From: Thermoanaerobaculia bacterium
GTDB taxonomy: Bacteria > Acidobacteriota > Thermoanaerobaculia > Multivoradales > J023
Direction of reading: 5' to 3'
Length of the DNA: 64,000 nt
Assembly (NCBI GenBank): GCA_030431255.1
Contig: JAUIJL010000004.1
Span: 310,001 to 374,000, forward strand
Shown: in pieces, positions 26,497-35,497 of the stretch
Position numbering within the stretch: the first letter of the stretch is position 1
Layout: each line of letters begins with the position of its first letter
Position numbers and translations under genes: made by a program
Notes under the pieces: model-generated
Database searches by the model: none
The model's input: the letters and a program-made list of their open reading frames with translations, nothing else
Told to the model about the DNA's origin: nothing

Positions 26497-28383
26497 ATGA
26501 ATATCAAGAAATTTTTGCCCGCTGCCGCCCGCTCGACGGCAGCCGTCCTATTCCTTTGTCTGTGCTTCCCGGCCGGCGCCCAAATGGGCTCGGCGAAGGC
26601 CTCCTTCGAGCTCGTGGCGGATCGCTCCGCTTATGAAGCCGGCGAGGCCGTGCGCTTGGCGGCGGTGGTGGAAGTGGAAGAGCGCTGGCACATCAACAGC
26701 AATAAACCTGCTCAGGAATACCTGATTCCCACCGAGCTGCAGCTGGAGCTCCCTCCCGGCTCCGGCACACCCACCTTCATCTATCCGCCGGACAACGCCT
26801 ATCAATTCCCGTTCGAAACCGAGCCGGTGCTGGTGTACGACGGACGCTTCAACATCGTCGCCGAGTTCCTCCTTCCCGGCGACCTGGCCGGCGGCACTCT
26901 GCCGATCTCCGCCACCCTGCGATATCAGGCCTGTGATGATCGCCAATGCGTGGCCCCCACTTCCGCCCAAACCCAGCTTCAGCTGACCGTCGGCTCCGGG
27001 GGCGAGGCGATCAACGCGGCGATCTTCGACGGCGATCCCGACACGCCCCAGCTGGCTATGCAGCGGGCGGGTGAGCCCGCCCTCGGTCCACCGCCGGCTA
27101 CCTCCCACGACACCTCCCCTGCCGAAGCTTCCAGCCCCGCGGCGACCGGTACCTCGTCCAGCAGCTTGCCGGTCATGCTCCTGCTCGCCCTGCTGGGCGG
27201 ATTCATTCTCAACGCCATGCCCTGTGTGCTGCCGGTCCTTTCCCTCAAGGTCTTCGGTTTGGTGAAGAGCGCCGGCGAGGGACGCTCCCATCTGGTGGCC
27301 GGAGCTTTGGCCACCACCGCCGGCGTTCTGGTCTCCTTCTGGGCCCTCGCCTTGGCGGCGGTGCTGGCGGCTAAAGCGGGCGCCGCCGTGGGCTGGGGAG
27401 TCCAATTCCAGCAGCCTGGATTCGTCACCTTCTTGGCGGTGGTCGTGGTGCTGTTCTCCCTCAATATGTGGGGGCTCTTCGAGATCCCGTTGCCCCAATC
27501 TTTGGCCCGAATCGGGGGCTCGGGACCCAGCGAAGGTCTCGCCGGGCACTTCGCGTCCGGCCTTTTCGCCACCCTGATGGCGACCCCCTGCTCCGCCCCG
27601 TTCTTGGGCACGGCTGTGGGATTTGCCTTGGCCCAGCCGGCCTACATGATCTTCATCATCTTCACCGCCATCGGCCTCGGGCTCGCCCTTCCGTATCTTC
27701 TGCTGGCGGCGTTCCCCGCCACCGCAAAATGGCTGCCGAAGCCCGGGCAGTGGATGATCACCTTCCGCCAGGTCATGGGCTTCCTATTGGCAGCGGCGGC
27801 CGTTTGGCTGTTCTATGTGCTGGCCGGCCAAATCTCGCCGGAGCGCATCGCTTTCGTGCAGCTGGCTCTGCTCGCCCTCGCCCTCTTCGTCTGGTTGGGC
27901 AAAGAAACCTCCCAGAGCGCGGGTCGACGTCGCCTCTCCGCCCTCGGCGCCCTCGGCGCGGCGGCGCTGTCGATTTTCCTGGCCGCCGGAGCTCCGCCCG
28001 CCACCGCCGGGGGGTCCGCGTCGGCGCACTTGGATTGGGTGCCCTTCGACGAGACCCAAGCGGTCTCCTTGGCAGAAGAAGGTCAGCTGGTCTTCGTCGA
28101 CTTCACCGCCGACTGGTGCTTGACCTGCAAGGCCAATGAGCGGCTGGTGATCGAGACCGAGGAAATCGCCTCGACCTTCGAAGCGAATAATGTGGTGACC
28201 ATGAAGGGCGACTGGACCAACCGCGATGACACGATCACCGAGTTCTTGGCCCGCTATGGTCGATCGGCGGTACCTTTTTACGTCCTATTCCGGCCCGGCC
28301 AAGAGCCGCACGCTTTCGGCGAGCTGCTGACCAAGAGCAATTTGATCGAGGTGGTGGAAGCCTCCGCGGGAGCCGGATCCTGA
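26497..28383 (+). CDS. dsbD: thiol:disulfide interchange protein DsbD
   Basis: Transfers electrons from cytoplasmic thioredoxin to periplasmic proteins. All three parts are present in 628 residues. There is a signal peptide plus immunoglobulin-like alpha domain with the cysteine pair of ACDDRQC. The eight-helix beta domain has the redox cysteines in NAMPCVLPVLSLK and ATPCSAPFLGTA. The C-terminal thioredoxin domain carries ADWCLTCKANE. The start follows GAGGGTGAG. It shares one base with the next gene (TGATG at 28381-28385) and follows a thioredoxin-like gene, together forming a three-gene redox operon. Confidence 0.94.
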   Translation: MNIKKFLPAAARSTAAVLFLCLCFPAGAQMGSAKASFELVADRSAYEAGEAVRLAAVVEVEERWHINSNKPAQEYLIPTELQLELPPGSGTPTFIYPPDNAYQFPFETEPVLVYDGRFNIVAEFLLPGDLAGGTLPISATLRYQACDDRQCVAPTSAQTQLQLTVGSGGEAINAAIFDGDPDTPQLAMQRAGEPALGPPPATSHDTSPAEASSPAATGTSSSSLPVMLLLALLGGFILNAMPCVLPVLSLKVFGLVKSAGEGRSHLVAGALATTAGVLVSFWALALAAVLAAKAGAAVGWGVQFQQPGFVTFLAVVVVLFSLNMWGLFEIPLPQSLARIGGSGPSEGLAGHFASGLFATLMATPCSAPFLGTAVGFALAQPAYMIFIIFTAIGLGLALPYLLLAAFPATAKWLPKPGQWMITFRQVMGFLLAAAAVWLFYVLAGQISPERIAFVQLALLALALFVWLGKETSQSAGRRRLSALGALGAAALSIFLAAGAPPATAGGSASAHLDWVPFDETQAVSLAEEGQLVFVDFTADWCLTCKANERLVIETEEIASTFEANNVVTMKGDWTNRDDTITEFLARYGRSAVPFYVLFRPGQEPHAFGELLTKSNLIEVVEASAGAGS

Positions 28384-29363
28384 TGCCTGCTACCGGGCCC
28401 AGATTGCGAGAACCGTTGAAAAGGATCCGTCCGATCTGGACATCGGCCCTGCTCCTGATGGTCGCCGGCGTGCTCTGGGTCTCCACGGCTTCGTCGTCCG
28501 TGGGGGCCGCGCAAGACCCGAGCGACTCCAACCCGTTCTCCGCCCACCCCCCGCTGTGGAGGGTTCTGAATTACAAGGCCTCGAAGCTTTTCATCACCGC
28601 ATCGACCACCGTCACTCTCGAGGTCGACGCCAAGGCGCCGAACGACCTCTACACGCCTCAATCCGAGGAGCTGAAGAGCCAGGCTCCGGTTCCCGCCGCT
28701 CGAATCAACCACGGTCTCATCCTCGAATCCGAAACCCTCGGCAGGCGATCTCGGGAGCACGTGCTCTTCGACGCCGGCGACGGTACCGCGGTGCAGCGCC
28801 ACAAGCGTCGCTTCGGAGGCAAGGGTTATTCCAAAAAGCATCGCTTCTCGGACGGCGGCGTATCCGTCTTACGCTCGTCACCAGGGGAAGCCCCGAGCAA
28901 CGCCGACGAGAAAGATTGGACCCACCACCAGGAGGCCTTCTTCCCTTTGACGGCTGCCGACGGCTGCACCGCCGTAGTCGATCCGGCACAGATCTTCTAT
29001 TTGCTCTCCGCGTCCAACCTGGAAAAACCCGGAGATGCTTTTGAGGTCTGTGTGTTTTCCAAAAGGGTTTTCGGGCTGCTGAGGGCAGAGGTCACGGCCC
29101 TCAGCGAGCGTAAGACGAGCTACCAGCTAGACGGTCGACCGATCGACGAAAAGAGCCGGGTGATCGCCATCTCCCTGACCAGCTCAACCCTCGAGGGGCA
29201 AGCCGAGGACGAGAAGATCGAGCTGATCGGTCTCGAAGGGGATTTGGAGGTCTTCCTCGACGTCGATTCCAGGGTGCCGGTGGAGATCTGTGGTGATCAC
29301 TCCAAGATGGGATCCGTTTCCGTCCGTCTGGTGGACGCCAAGACCTCGAAAACCAGCCGCTAA
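28383..29363 (+). CDS. exported protein of unknown function (possibly DUF3108-like)
   Basis: A 326-residue protein with an N-terminal membrane/signal helix (SALLLMVAGVLWVSTASS) and a predicted all-beta body. Patterns such as WRVLNYKASKLFITASTTVTLE at the start and RVPVEICGD...GSVSVRLVDA at the end recall DUF3108-type lipid- or glycan-associated proteins, but the match is weak. Three cysteines (DGCTA, EVCVF, EICGD) remain in the mature part. Translational coupling to dsbD makes it a plausible client of the thiol reductase. Confidence 0.65.
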   Translation: MPATGPRLREPLKRIRPIWTSALLLMVAGVLWVSTASSSVGAAQDPSDSNPFSAHPPLWRVLNYKASKLFITASTTVTLEVDAKAPNDLYTPQSEELKSQAPVPAARINHGLILESETLGRRSREHVLFDAGDGTAVQRHKRRFGGKGYSKKHRFSDGGVSVLRSSPGEAPSNADEKDWTHHQEAFFPLTAADGCTAVVDPAQIFYLLSASNLEKPGDAFEVCVFSKRVFGLLRAEVTALSERKTSYQLDGRPIDEKSRVIAISLTSSTLEGQAEDEKIELIGLEGDLEVFLDVDSRVPVEICGDHSKMGSVSVRLVDAKTSKTSR

Positions 29364-30035
29364 AAAACCGATCGAAACCCTGTAGACGCGTTTGGGCATG
29401 CTTCCCCCGTCCGGCCACCGAAAAACATGTCACTGTGGCATCAAATTGTCTGCGCCGACCGTTGCTTGACAGTCGATTTGCAAAGACCAGCCAAATAGAC
29501 CCAGAGCACCCTGCCCTATCAGCCTCTGCAGGCCAAACGCCGACGCATCCACCTCCCTTCGACCACCTTGCCCTCCTGATCCGACAAATCTCCAGATCCG
29601 GGCACGCCCTTGCCATCCTCAACCGGAATGCTTTGGTCTCCGAATTTCGACCGTGGATCCCCATACCCGGCCGCAAGCAGGAGTCGTTGCGGGACGTTTC
29701 GAGCTCAGCCGAGTCCTACAGGCGTAGGACTCAACCTGACATCCATCTCATATGAACAACCATTCTATTGTTTATTTTTTTTGCTAAAATCAGGTCAGCG
29801 AACCGTTTCAATCAGCCTAATCGAATATCGAAACTTGGCAATTTCAGGATGAGAGAAAAAACGTGGAGATCATGCCTAGACGACAAGGCTACTCATCGAA
29901 AGGCAATGCACTACATCATCTCTCAGGCCAGCTCAACCGAGCGGTCCATTACCTTGCAGAATCAGTCGAATGTTCGGCTGACAACCATAGGATCGATCCT
30001 CGATCCAATCGGGTTTCTGAACAGGGGGTTTTCTC
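29364..30035. other. long intergenic leader region before the CRTAC1 gene
   Basis: These 672 bp contain no gene I can support. At 29711-29732 is a perfect 9-bp inverted repeat (GAGTCCTAC, loop AGGC, GTAGGACTC) without a T-run. From about 29755 the sequence becomes AT-rich (a run of eight T at about 29774, then GCTAAAAT), suggesting the promoter of the downstream secreted-protein gene and a leader of roughly 250 nt. Short frames starting near 29863 overlap the next gene's signal peptide and were not accepted. Confidence 0.5.
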
Positions 30036-32117
30036 ATGCCTGTGTATTTGCGTTTTATGCTTCTTGTCGTCTTTTCTTTCTTTGTCGTCTTCAGTGGGGC
30101 CGGCACAGCCGCGGCCTCTGGAGGTGGCGGCAGCGTCACCTTCGACGACATTGCAACGGATCCCAGCTTCGGTCTCAATTACCACCGAACCGAGTCACCT
30201 ACGGAGCTGATCTTCGACCAACTGAAAGCTCAACCCCTCTACACCTTCAATGACGTGCTTCAAACCCCGATCAAGACCCGTGGAGTGCCCGGGGTCGCGC
30301 TCTTCGATGTCGAGCAGGATGGCGATCTCGATATCTACGTCACCAACGGTCCGGGAAGCGCCAACAGCCTATTCCTCAATCAGCTGGCCGATTCGGGGTC
30401 TCTGACCTTTTGGGACGCCGGGATCACCGCGGGCGTCGACGCCACCAGCCAAGATTCCACTGGTGTTTGCTTCGGAGATCTGGACAACGACGGTTTTCAG
30501 GACCTCTACGTGCTCGGCAACAACGAGCCGAACCGGTTGTTCTGGAATCAAGGCAACGGCACCTTTTCCGACATCAGCGTCGCCAGCGGCGCGGACGCCG
30601 GCGCGCGCAGCCGTGCCACCTGCGCTTTCGGCGACATCGACAACGACGGATTGTTGGATATTCTGGTCGGCAACTCCTTCTCGGACTGGTCGAATCAGCT
30701 CGGCCTCTTCATCGAGCCCTATGCGCTGAATCAGCACAATCAGCTATTTCGTAACCTCGGCAGCATGACCTTTGCCGAGGTCACCGCCACCTCCGGTTTG
30801 CTCAACCAAGTCGCCACCGTGCCCGTAGGATTCGGCGAGGCCGGCCTGACTTGGAGCATCGCCATGGCGGACATGGATGTCGACGGCGACGTCGAGGTCA
30901 TTGCCGGAGACGACCAAGGCGGCATTCCCTTCGCGGTCTACGGCGGCGTGGATCGGGGTTTGATTCACATCTTCGACAACGACGGCTCGGGTTTCTTCAC
31001 CGACACCACCCTGAGCGCAGGCACGGACAAACCCGGTCAATGGATGGGGCTGGCGTTCGGCGACCTGGACTGCAACGGCACCATGGACCTATTCGGCTCC
31101 AACTTCGGCGACTACGGCTTCAGCCCACTGCCGATCCCCTACACTCTGGGCGACTCCGCGTCTCGATGGTTCCTGGGCAACGGTGACGGCACCTTCAGCG
31201 ACCCCGGAGTCGGAGATCTCGTCGCCACGCCCTTCGGCTGGAGCAATGCGATCGTCGACTACGACTTGGACGGCGATTCCGACATCGTCTTCCACGGCGG
31301 TTTGGACGTCAGCCCGTTCGTCGACAGCTCCAACGCCGGAGTCTTCCTGCGCAACGAGGGTTGTAGCGCGGATTTTGAATACGATGCCGCGGCGGTCGCC
31401 GGGTCCACGGATCACGGGCGACGCAACGTGCAGGCCATGGCGATCGGCGATCTCAACAACGACGGCTTCCCCGATGTGGTCAGCGCGTCCAACTTCGACG
31501 CTCCGCCGCCGATTCCGCTCACCACCCACGCCTACCAATACGGTGGGCCGTTCGATGCCGACGCGGTTTACGTCGAAGCCTTCATCCCCACCGGCAATCC
31601 CTTCGAATGGACCTGGAGCGGCATCGAGTTTCCCGACGGCTCCTTGGCGGTGGAGCTGAATAGCGCCGGCAACGGCAATCGCGGCATCCGCATTTCCTTG
31701 GAAGGGGGAGCCGGTCGAGTGAACGGTGCTGTCTCCAATCGCGACGGCATCGGCGCAGTGATTCAAACCACGCCCCACCGCGGCCCCACATCCATGGTGC
31801 CCGTGGGCGCCCCGTCCTATACCTCTCAGGGTAGCCTGGAGGTCGCCATGGGCCTGGGTCGAGCCGCCTTTGGAACCGTCGAGGTGGTCTGGCCCGGAGG
31901 GGTCCACAATCGCGTGTACAACGTGGTGCGCGGACGCACCCTCCATCTGCCTGAAATCCCCTGTGACTTCACCGCCCAATGGTCGAGCTTCGGGGAATAT
32001 CGGAGCTGCGTGCGCGACTCCCTGGACGAGTGGAAAAATCTGGGATCCATTTCCGCGTCGGAGAAAGCTCAGCTCTTCGTGAGCGCCCTACGCGCTTACC
32101 TGGATACTCACCACTGA
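30036..32117 (+). CDS. secreted FG-GAP/VCBS repeat protein, CRTAC1 (ASPIC/UnbV) family
   Basis: A 693-residue exported beta-propeller protein. The signal peptide (MLLVVFSFFVVFSGAGTAAA) is followed by many FG-GAP/VCBS-type repeats with calcium-loop patterns such as DVEQDGDLDIYV, DLDNDGFQDLYV, DIDNDGLLDILV, DMDVDGDVEVIA, DLDCNGTMDLFG and DYDLDGDSDIVF. The ASPIC/UnbV domain near residues 540-640 ends in VEVVWPGGVHNR. About 50 residues after it look helical (WKNLGSISASEKAQLFVSALRAYL). Such proteins are surface or extracellular adhesion/calcium-binding proteins; the exact role is unknown. Confidence 0.9.
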   Translation: MPVYLRFMLLVVFSFFVVFSGAGTAAASGGGGSVTFDDIATDPSFGLNYHRTESPTELIFDQLKAQPLYTFNDVLQTPIKTRGVPGVALFDVEQDGDLDIYVTNGPGSANSLFLNQLADSGSLTFWDAGITAGVDATSQDSTGVCFGDLDNDGFQDLYVLGNNEPNRLFWNQGNGTFSDISVASGADAGARSRATCAFGDIDNDGLLDILVGNSFSDWSNQLGLFIEPYALNQHNQLFRNLGSMTFAEVTATSGLLNQVATVPVGFGEAGLTWSIAMADMDVDGDVEVIAGDDQGGIPFAVYGGVDRGLIHIFDNDGSGFFTDTTLSAGTDKPGQWMGLAFGDLDCNGTMDLFGSNFGDYGFSPLPIPYTLGDSASRWFLGNGDGTFSDPGVGDLVATPFGWSNAIVDYDLDGDSDIVFHGGLDVSPFVDSSNAGVFLRNEGCSADFEYDAAAVAGSTDHGRRNVQAMAIGDLNNDGFPDVVSASNFDAPPPIPLTTHAYQYGGPFDADAVYVEAFIPTGNPFEWTWSGIEFPDGSLAVELNSAGNGNRGIRISLEGGAGRVNGAVSNRDGIGAVIQTTPHRGPTSMVPVGAPSYTSQGSLEVAMGLGRAAFGTVEVVWPGGVHNRVYNVVRGRTLHLPEIPCDFTAQWSSFGEYRSCVRDSLDEWKNLGSISASEKAQLFVSALRAYLDTHH

Positions 32118-32235
32118 TTGAGCATCCGAAGCGGTGCGCGGCCATTCAGTCGCCACCGCTTCGGTCCCATCCACACCAATGAATCCTTCCTCGCCGGCTC
32201 GAACCAGCCGAAGCAGACCGCGTTAAGATCGGACG

Positions 32236-33210
32236 ATGAACGCTTGTCCCGCCGACCCCGGAAAGCAGCTGAAACGCTTCGCCGTAAAGCTTCTCTGCCT
32301 GTGGATGGGCCTATCCGGTCCGCCGATCTTCGCCCTTCAAGAGATTGCTGGTGAGCGTCAAACTATCGAGGCGCGTCAGCAAGCCGAAGCTGACGAAGAG
32401 GCGCGAGAGCAGGCGAGGATCAAACGAAGGATCGCTGAGCACCTGGAAGGGTCGTCCTCGACGGCGGCCCCGTCGAAACGCCCGGCACCACCGGAACCGG
32501 CCCCGTCGAAACGCCTGGCACCTATCTCGACAGCCCTTGCGACGACCGTCTTCGGCGCCGTCCAAGAGACCGAAGCCCGTCCCACACCACCAACTCCCCC
32601 GAGCTTCGCCGGATCTAGGGCACCTGGCGCCGAAACGCCCGGCACCTCAGCCGGCCGCACTCCAACCGTGCCGGCAGCCTTCGCCAAGGCCGATCTGGAT
32701 TCAGTGCCTTTCCTGCCGTCCTGGAACCTGATCTCGCTCCCCAAAACCCCAACGGTGAGCAACCCATCCGATGTCTTCGCACCCATCGACACCCGCTATG
32801 CAACAGTCTGGTTCTACGACGCCTGCGACCCCTCCGCCGACAAGTGGAAAGCCTACGACCCAGCAGATTCAGGCGGCTCCACTCTTGCGGCCATCGACCC
32901 AACCCAAGGCCTCTGGCTCGACGCCACCGCGGCCGGTGCCCTGCCTCCACCGGCGAGCTACCTGCGACCAGCTCATGGCAGCTGTGCACGGGCTGGAATC
33001 TCATCGGCTTCCCGGCGGCGGGGCAAAACCGTCATATCAAGACCGCTCTCCAGAACATCCGGGGCAAATACTCGATGGTCTACGGCTACGACCCGTCCGA
33101 CGCCGAGGACCCCTGGGCCATCCACGACGTCACCGTGCCGGATTGGGCCAATGACCTCCAGACCTTCGAGGTCGGCAAGGGTTATTGGATTCTCGTCACC
33201 GAGGACGTGA
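32236..33210 (+). CDS. N-terminal part of a frameshifted RHS/GWNLI-repeat surface protein
   Basis: This reading frame starts with a signal-like helix (KLLCLWMGLSGPPIFA). A charged coiled segment (IEARQQAEADEEAREQARIKRRIAEHL) and a Pro/Ala-rich linker with repeated APSKRPAP units follow. The first WNLISLP-type repeat starts near residue 165 (nt 32728). It ends in GLWLDATAAGALPPPASYL. After about nt 32965 this frame becomes nonsense, while the next frame continues with SWQLCTGWNLIGFP, the start of the second repeat. One missing base or two extra bases around 32955-32975 would reconnect them. Only residues up to about 245 are meaningful here. Confidence 0.7.
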   Translation: MNACPADPGKQLKRFAVKLLCLWMGLSGPPIFALQEIAGERQTIEARQQAEADEEAREQARIKRRIAEHLEGSSSTAAPSKRPAPPEPAPSKRLAPISTALATTVFGAVQETEARPTPPTPPSFAGSRAPGAETPGTSAGRTPTVPAAFAKADLDSVPFLPSWNLISLPKTPTVSNPSDVFAPIDTRYATVWFYDACDPSADKWKAYDPADSGGSTLAAIDPTQGLWLDATAAGALPPPASYLRPAHGSCARAGISSASRRRGKTVISRPLSRTSGANTRWSTATTRPTPRTPGPSTTSPCRIGPMTSRPSRSARVIGFSSPRT

Positions 33211-35417
33211 CCCTAGAAATCCCCAATCAAGGCGACGCCCCGACGGTGGCCTTCACCACGCCGATGGACCTCAGTGAGGTCACCGAGCCCACGGATTTGC
33301 TGGGCGACGTGTCGAGCCCGATGCTCGACTTCTGGCGCGTGTCGAGCCGCTTGATCGGTCAAACCGATTGGCAAGAGCTGGCCCGCGGGTCCCAGCCTCG
33401 CGCGGGCGAAAAGCTCGCCGGCTTCGACCCCACCCTTCTGCTCAACGGCCTGCACGAGCTCAAGCTCGAAGCGGTGGATAGCTTGGGTCGCATCGTCGAG
33501 GACCGTATCTCCGTCGTCGTCGAGGGGCGGATGAAACTCGGCCATTTCACTCTCAGCTTCGTGGACCTACAGATCCCGCTCTCGGGCCTCGACACTCGGA
33601 TTCTTCGCACCTACGACAGTCGTGACAAGCGCCTCGGTGACTTCGGGGTGGGCTGGACCCTCGACATCCGTCAAGGCTTCTACCAAAACAACCGTCCACC
33701 GGGCGATGGCTGGCAAATCCCAGCGACCTCCGGCCCATGGGGTCTGCCGTGCTCCGTGGTTCAAGAGACCAAAAGCCACCTCACGACGGTCCGACTCTCC
33801 GACCAAGAGGTCTACCGCTTTCGATTGGTCTTGAAGCGTCCAAGCACCCTGATCGGCGGCTGCATCGCCGACGCTGAATTCGAGTGGGTCGACGGCCTGC
33901 TGCCGGGCACCACCCTGGAAATCCTGGGCAACACCGAGGTGTTCTACCCCAACAACAGCGACGCCGTGCTCGACCGGCACACCCAGCAACCCTTCGTGCC
34001 CGACGACGTCAAGCTCACGACCCGCGACGGCCGCATCTTCCACCTGGACCTCCAAGACGGCGTCACCCATCTGGAAGACCTGCACGGCAACACCCTGGAG
34101 ACCACGTCCGACGGCATCACCCATTCCAGCGGCCGGGGCGTGGAATTCATCCGAGGGGCGGACGGCAAGATCGAAGAAATCATCGATCCCAGGGGCAAGC
34201 GCAGCGTCTACAGCTATGACGTACAGAACGACCTAATCCAGCACACGGATCGCAGCGGCGCCGAGACCCAATTCAGCTACCGAGATCACTATCTCGAAGA
34301 CATCCACAACGCCTTCGGCATCCGCGCCGTGCGCACGGAATACGACGAGCAGGGCCGCTTGGCTCAGGTGCTCTACCCCGACGGCACCCACACCCGCAAC
34401 ATCTTCGACGCCGAGGGACGAACCGTGGCGTCGGTGGATCAGCTGGGCCGGACCACCCGCTACACCTACGATCCAGTGGGTCGCCTGCTGACCACGACAT
34501 ATCCTGGCCCCGACGAGCCCGGTCTCGAAAAACCCACCGTCACCAACGAATACGACCGAGCGGGCCGATTGGTGAAAGTCATTGACGAGCGGGGCAACCC
34601 CACCCGCTACGTCTACGACGATGCCGGCCGCCGGACCAAGGTCATCGACGCGCTCGACCAGGAAACGATCTACATCTACGACGATGCGGGTCGCCTGGAG
34701 TCGGTCATCGACCCGCGGGAATTCACCACCACCTATCGATATGACGAAGTCGGTCGCCAACGGTTCGTGATCTCCCACGACCAAACTTACTTCTTCCTGG
34801 CTCGTCCAGCTCAGGTCACGGAAGATCTGATCAGGCAGCATGGCGGTGACGTTTATTATATTTTCGAAATTTCTGAGGTGAAAGAAATGCCAGGTTGTCC
34901 GGCTGAGGATTGCATCGAAAGAGTCCTGGAAGGTGTAAGTAAGTATCTTGGTCTCCATGGGTTTGAGAAGGAGCCCATCTTCCGGCACAACAGAAAAAGT
35001 AGACAATGGTATTTCTACCGGAGCTCCGTGAGTTGGAAAACAGACGCTGTCCGGCTAATCATGCGGACCGGCAATCATACGCTACTATCTGTGGAAGTCT
35101 CCGTCTTCATCAGTCCAGAGCTCGTGCAGTCTGATGAAGACCTATTTGATGGGAAATACTCGGTGGATGGAACTTCTGTGCCGTTTCTAGCAGGAAAGCC
35201 CGATCTCTACTATCGATTGCCTTGGCTTAGGACCGATGGATCATGCAATAGCCTTTCGAAGCGTATCGTTGGCGACATCGGTTCGATCAAGGATTGGTTC
35301 GATGCATATGCAACCATCGAGCAGGCGGTGGCGCTGATTGAATCTGGACAAGCTGTAAACGCCACACCGAGAGGATTGGCGTATCGAATCTTGAAACGGC
35401 AGACGGCAGGTCAGTGA
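32844..35417 (+). CDS. RHS/YD-repeat protein fused to atypical C-terminal domain (5' end out of frame)
   Basis: Authentic sequence begins at about nt 32973 with SWQLCTGWNLIGFP (second GWNLI repeat, continuing to GYWILVTEDVTLEIP). An Ig-like spacer follows, then the RHS entry motif KLGHFTLSFVDLQIPLSG...RTYDSRD...DFGVGWTLD, and YD repeats (EYDEQGRLAQVLYPDG, TYDPVGRLLTT, VYDDAGRRTKVID, IYDDAGRLESVID, RYDEVGRQR). The RHS core signature that normally precedes a toxin tip is absent. At about nt 34780 the YD repeats run into a low-GC tail of about 205 residues. The first usable codon (GTG 32844) is outside the real frame, so the gene is either frameshifted or affected by a sequencing error. Confidence 0.75.
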   Translation: MESLRPSRFRRLHSCGHRPNPRPLARRHRGRCPASTGELPATSSWQLCTGWNLIGFPAAGQNRHIKTALQNIRGKYSMVYGYDPSDAEDPWAIHDVTVPDWANDLQTFEVGKGYWILVTEDVTLEIPNQGDAPTVAFTTPMDLSEVTEPTDLLGDVSSPMLDFWRVSSRLIGQTDWQELARGSQPRAGEKLAGFDPTLLLNGLHELKLEAVDSLGRIVEDRISVVVEGRMKLGHFTLSFVDLQIPLSGLDTRILRTYDSRDKRLGDFGVGWTLDIRQGFYQNNRPPGDGWQIPATSGPWGLPCSVVQETKSHLTTVRLSDQEVYRFRLVLKRPSTLIGGCIADAEFEWVDGLLPGTTLEILGNTEVFYPNNSDAVLDRHTQQPFVPDDVKLTTRDGRIFHLDLQDGVTHLEDLHGNTLETTSDGITHSSGRGVEFIRGADGKIEEIIDPRGKRSVYSYDVQNDLIQHTDRSGAETQFSYRDHYLEDIHNAFGIRAVRTEYDEQGRLAQVLYPDGTHTRNIFDAEGRTVASVDQLGRTTRYTYDPVGRLLTTTYPGPDEPGLEKPTVTNEYDRAGRLVKVIDERGNPTRYVYDDAGRRTKVIDALDQETIYIYDDAGRLESVIDPREFTTTYRYDEVGRQRFVISHDQTYFFLARPAQVTEDLIRQHGGDVYYIFEISEVKEMPGCPAEDCIERVLEGVSKYLGLHGFEKEPIFRHNRKSRQWYFYRSSVSWKTDAVRLIMRTGNHTLLSVEVSVFISPELVQSDEDLFDGKYSVDGTSVPFLAGKPDLYYRLPWLRTDGSCNSLSKRIVGDIGSIKDWFDAYATIEQAVALIESGQAVNATPRGLAYRILKRQTAGQ
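34790..35417 (+). other. low-GC immunity-protein-like module fused to YD repeats
   Basis: From about 34790 the GC content drops sharply and rare-looking codons (ATA, AGA, TAT) appear. The translation changes from YD repeats to a globular protein. The segment KYLGLHGFEKEPIFRHNRK...WYFYRSSVSW...RLIMRTGNHTLLSVEVSVFI recalls DUF4304-type immunity proteins (weak, by eye). GAGGTG at 34875-34880 precedes an in-frame ATG at 34887. A free 176-residue protein could therefore be translated from inside the rhs frame. Probably the scar of a deletion that removed an RHS core and toxin tip. Confidence 0.5.
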
Positions 35418-35497
35418 ACCGGTTGTAACTTGTGCTGGGTCGAAACGACCCAACCAACCGACGAGCTGGTTCGAGAAAGCTCTAGGGCTTGCTAGCA

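Noticed and set aside
29863-30210. Short forward frame upstream of the CRTAC1 gene
   Set aside because: It overlaps the CRTAC1 signal-peptide region in another frame and its composition looks noncoding.
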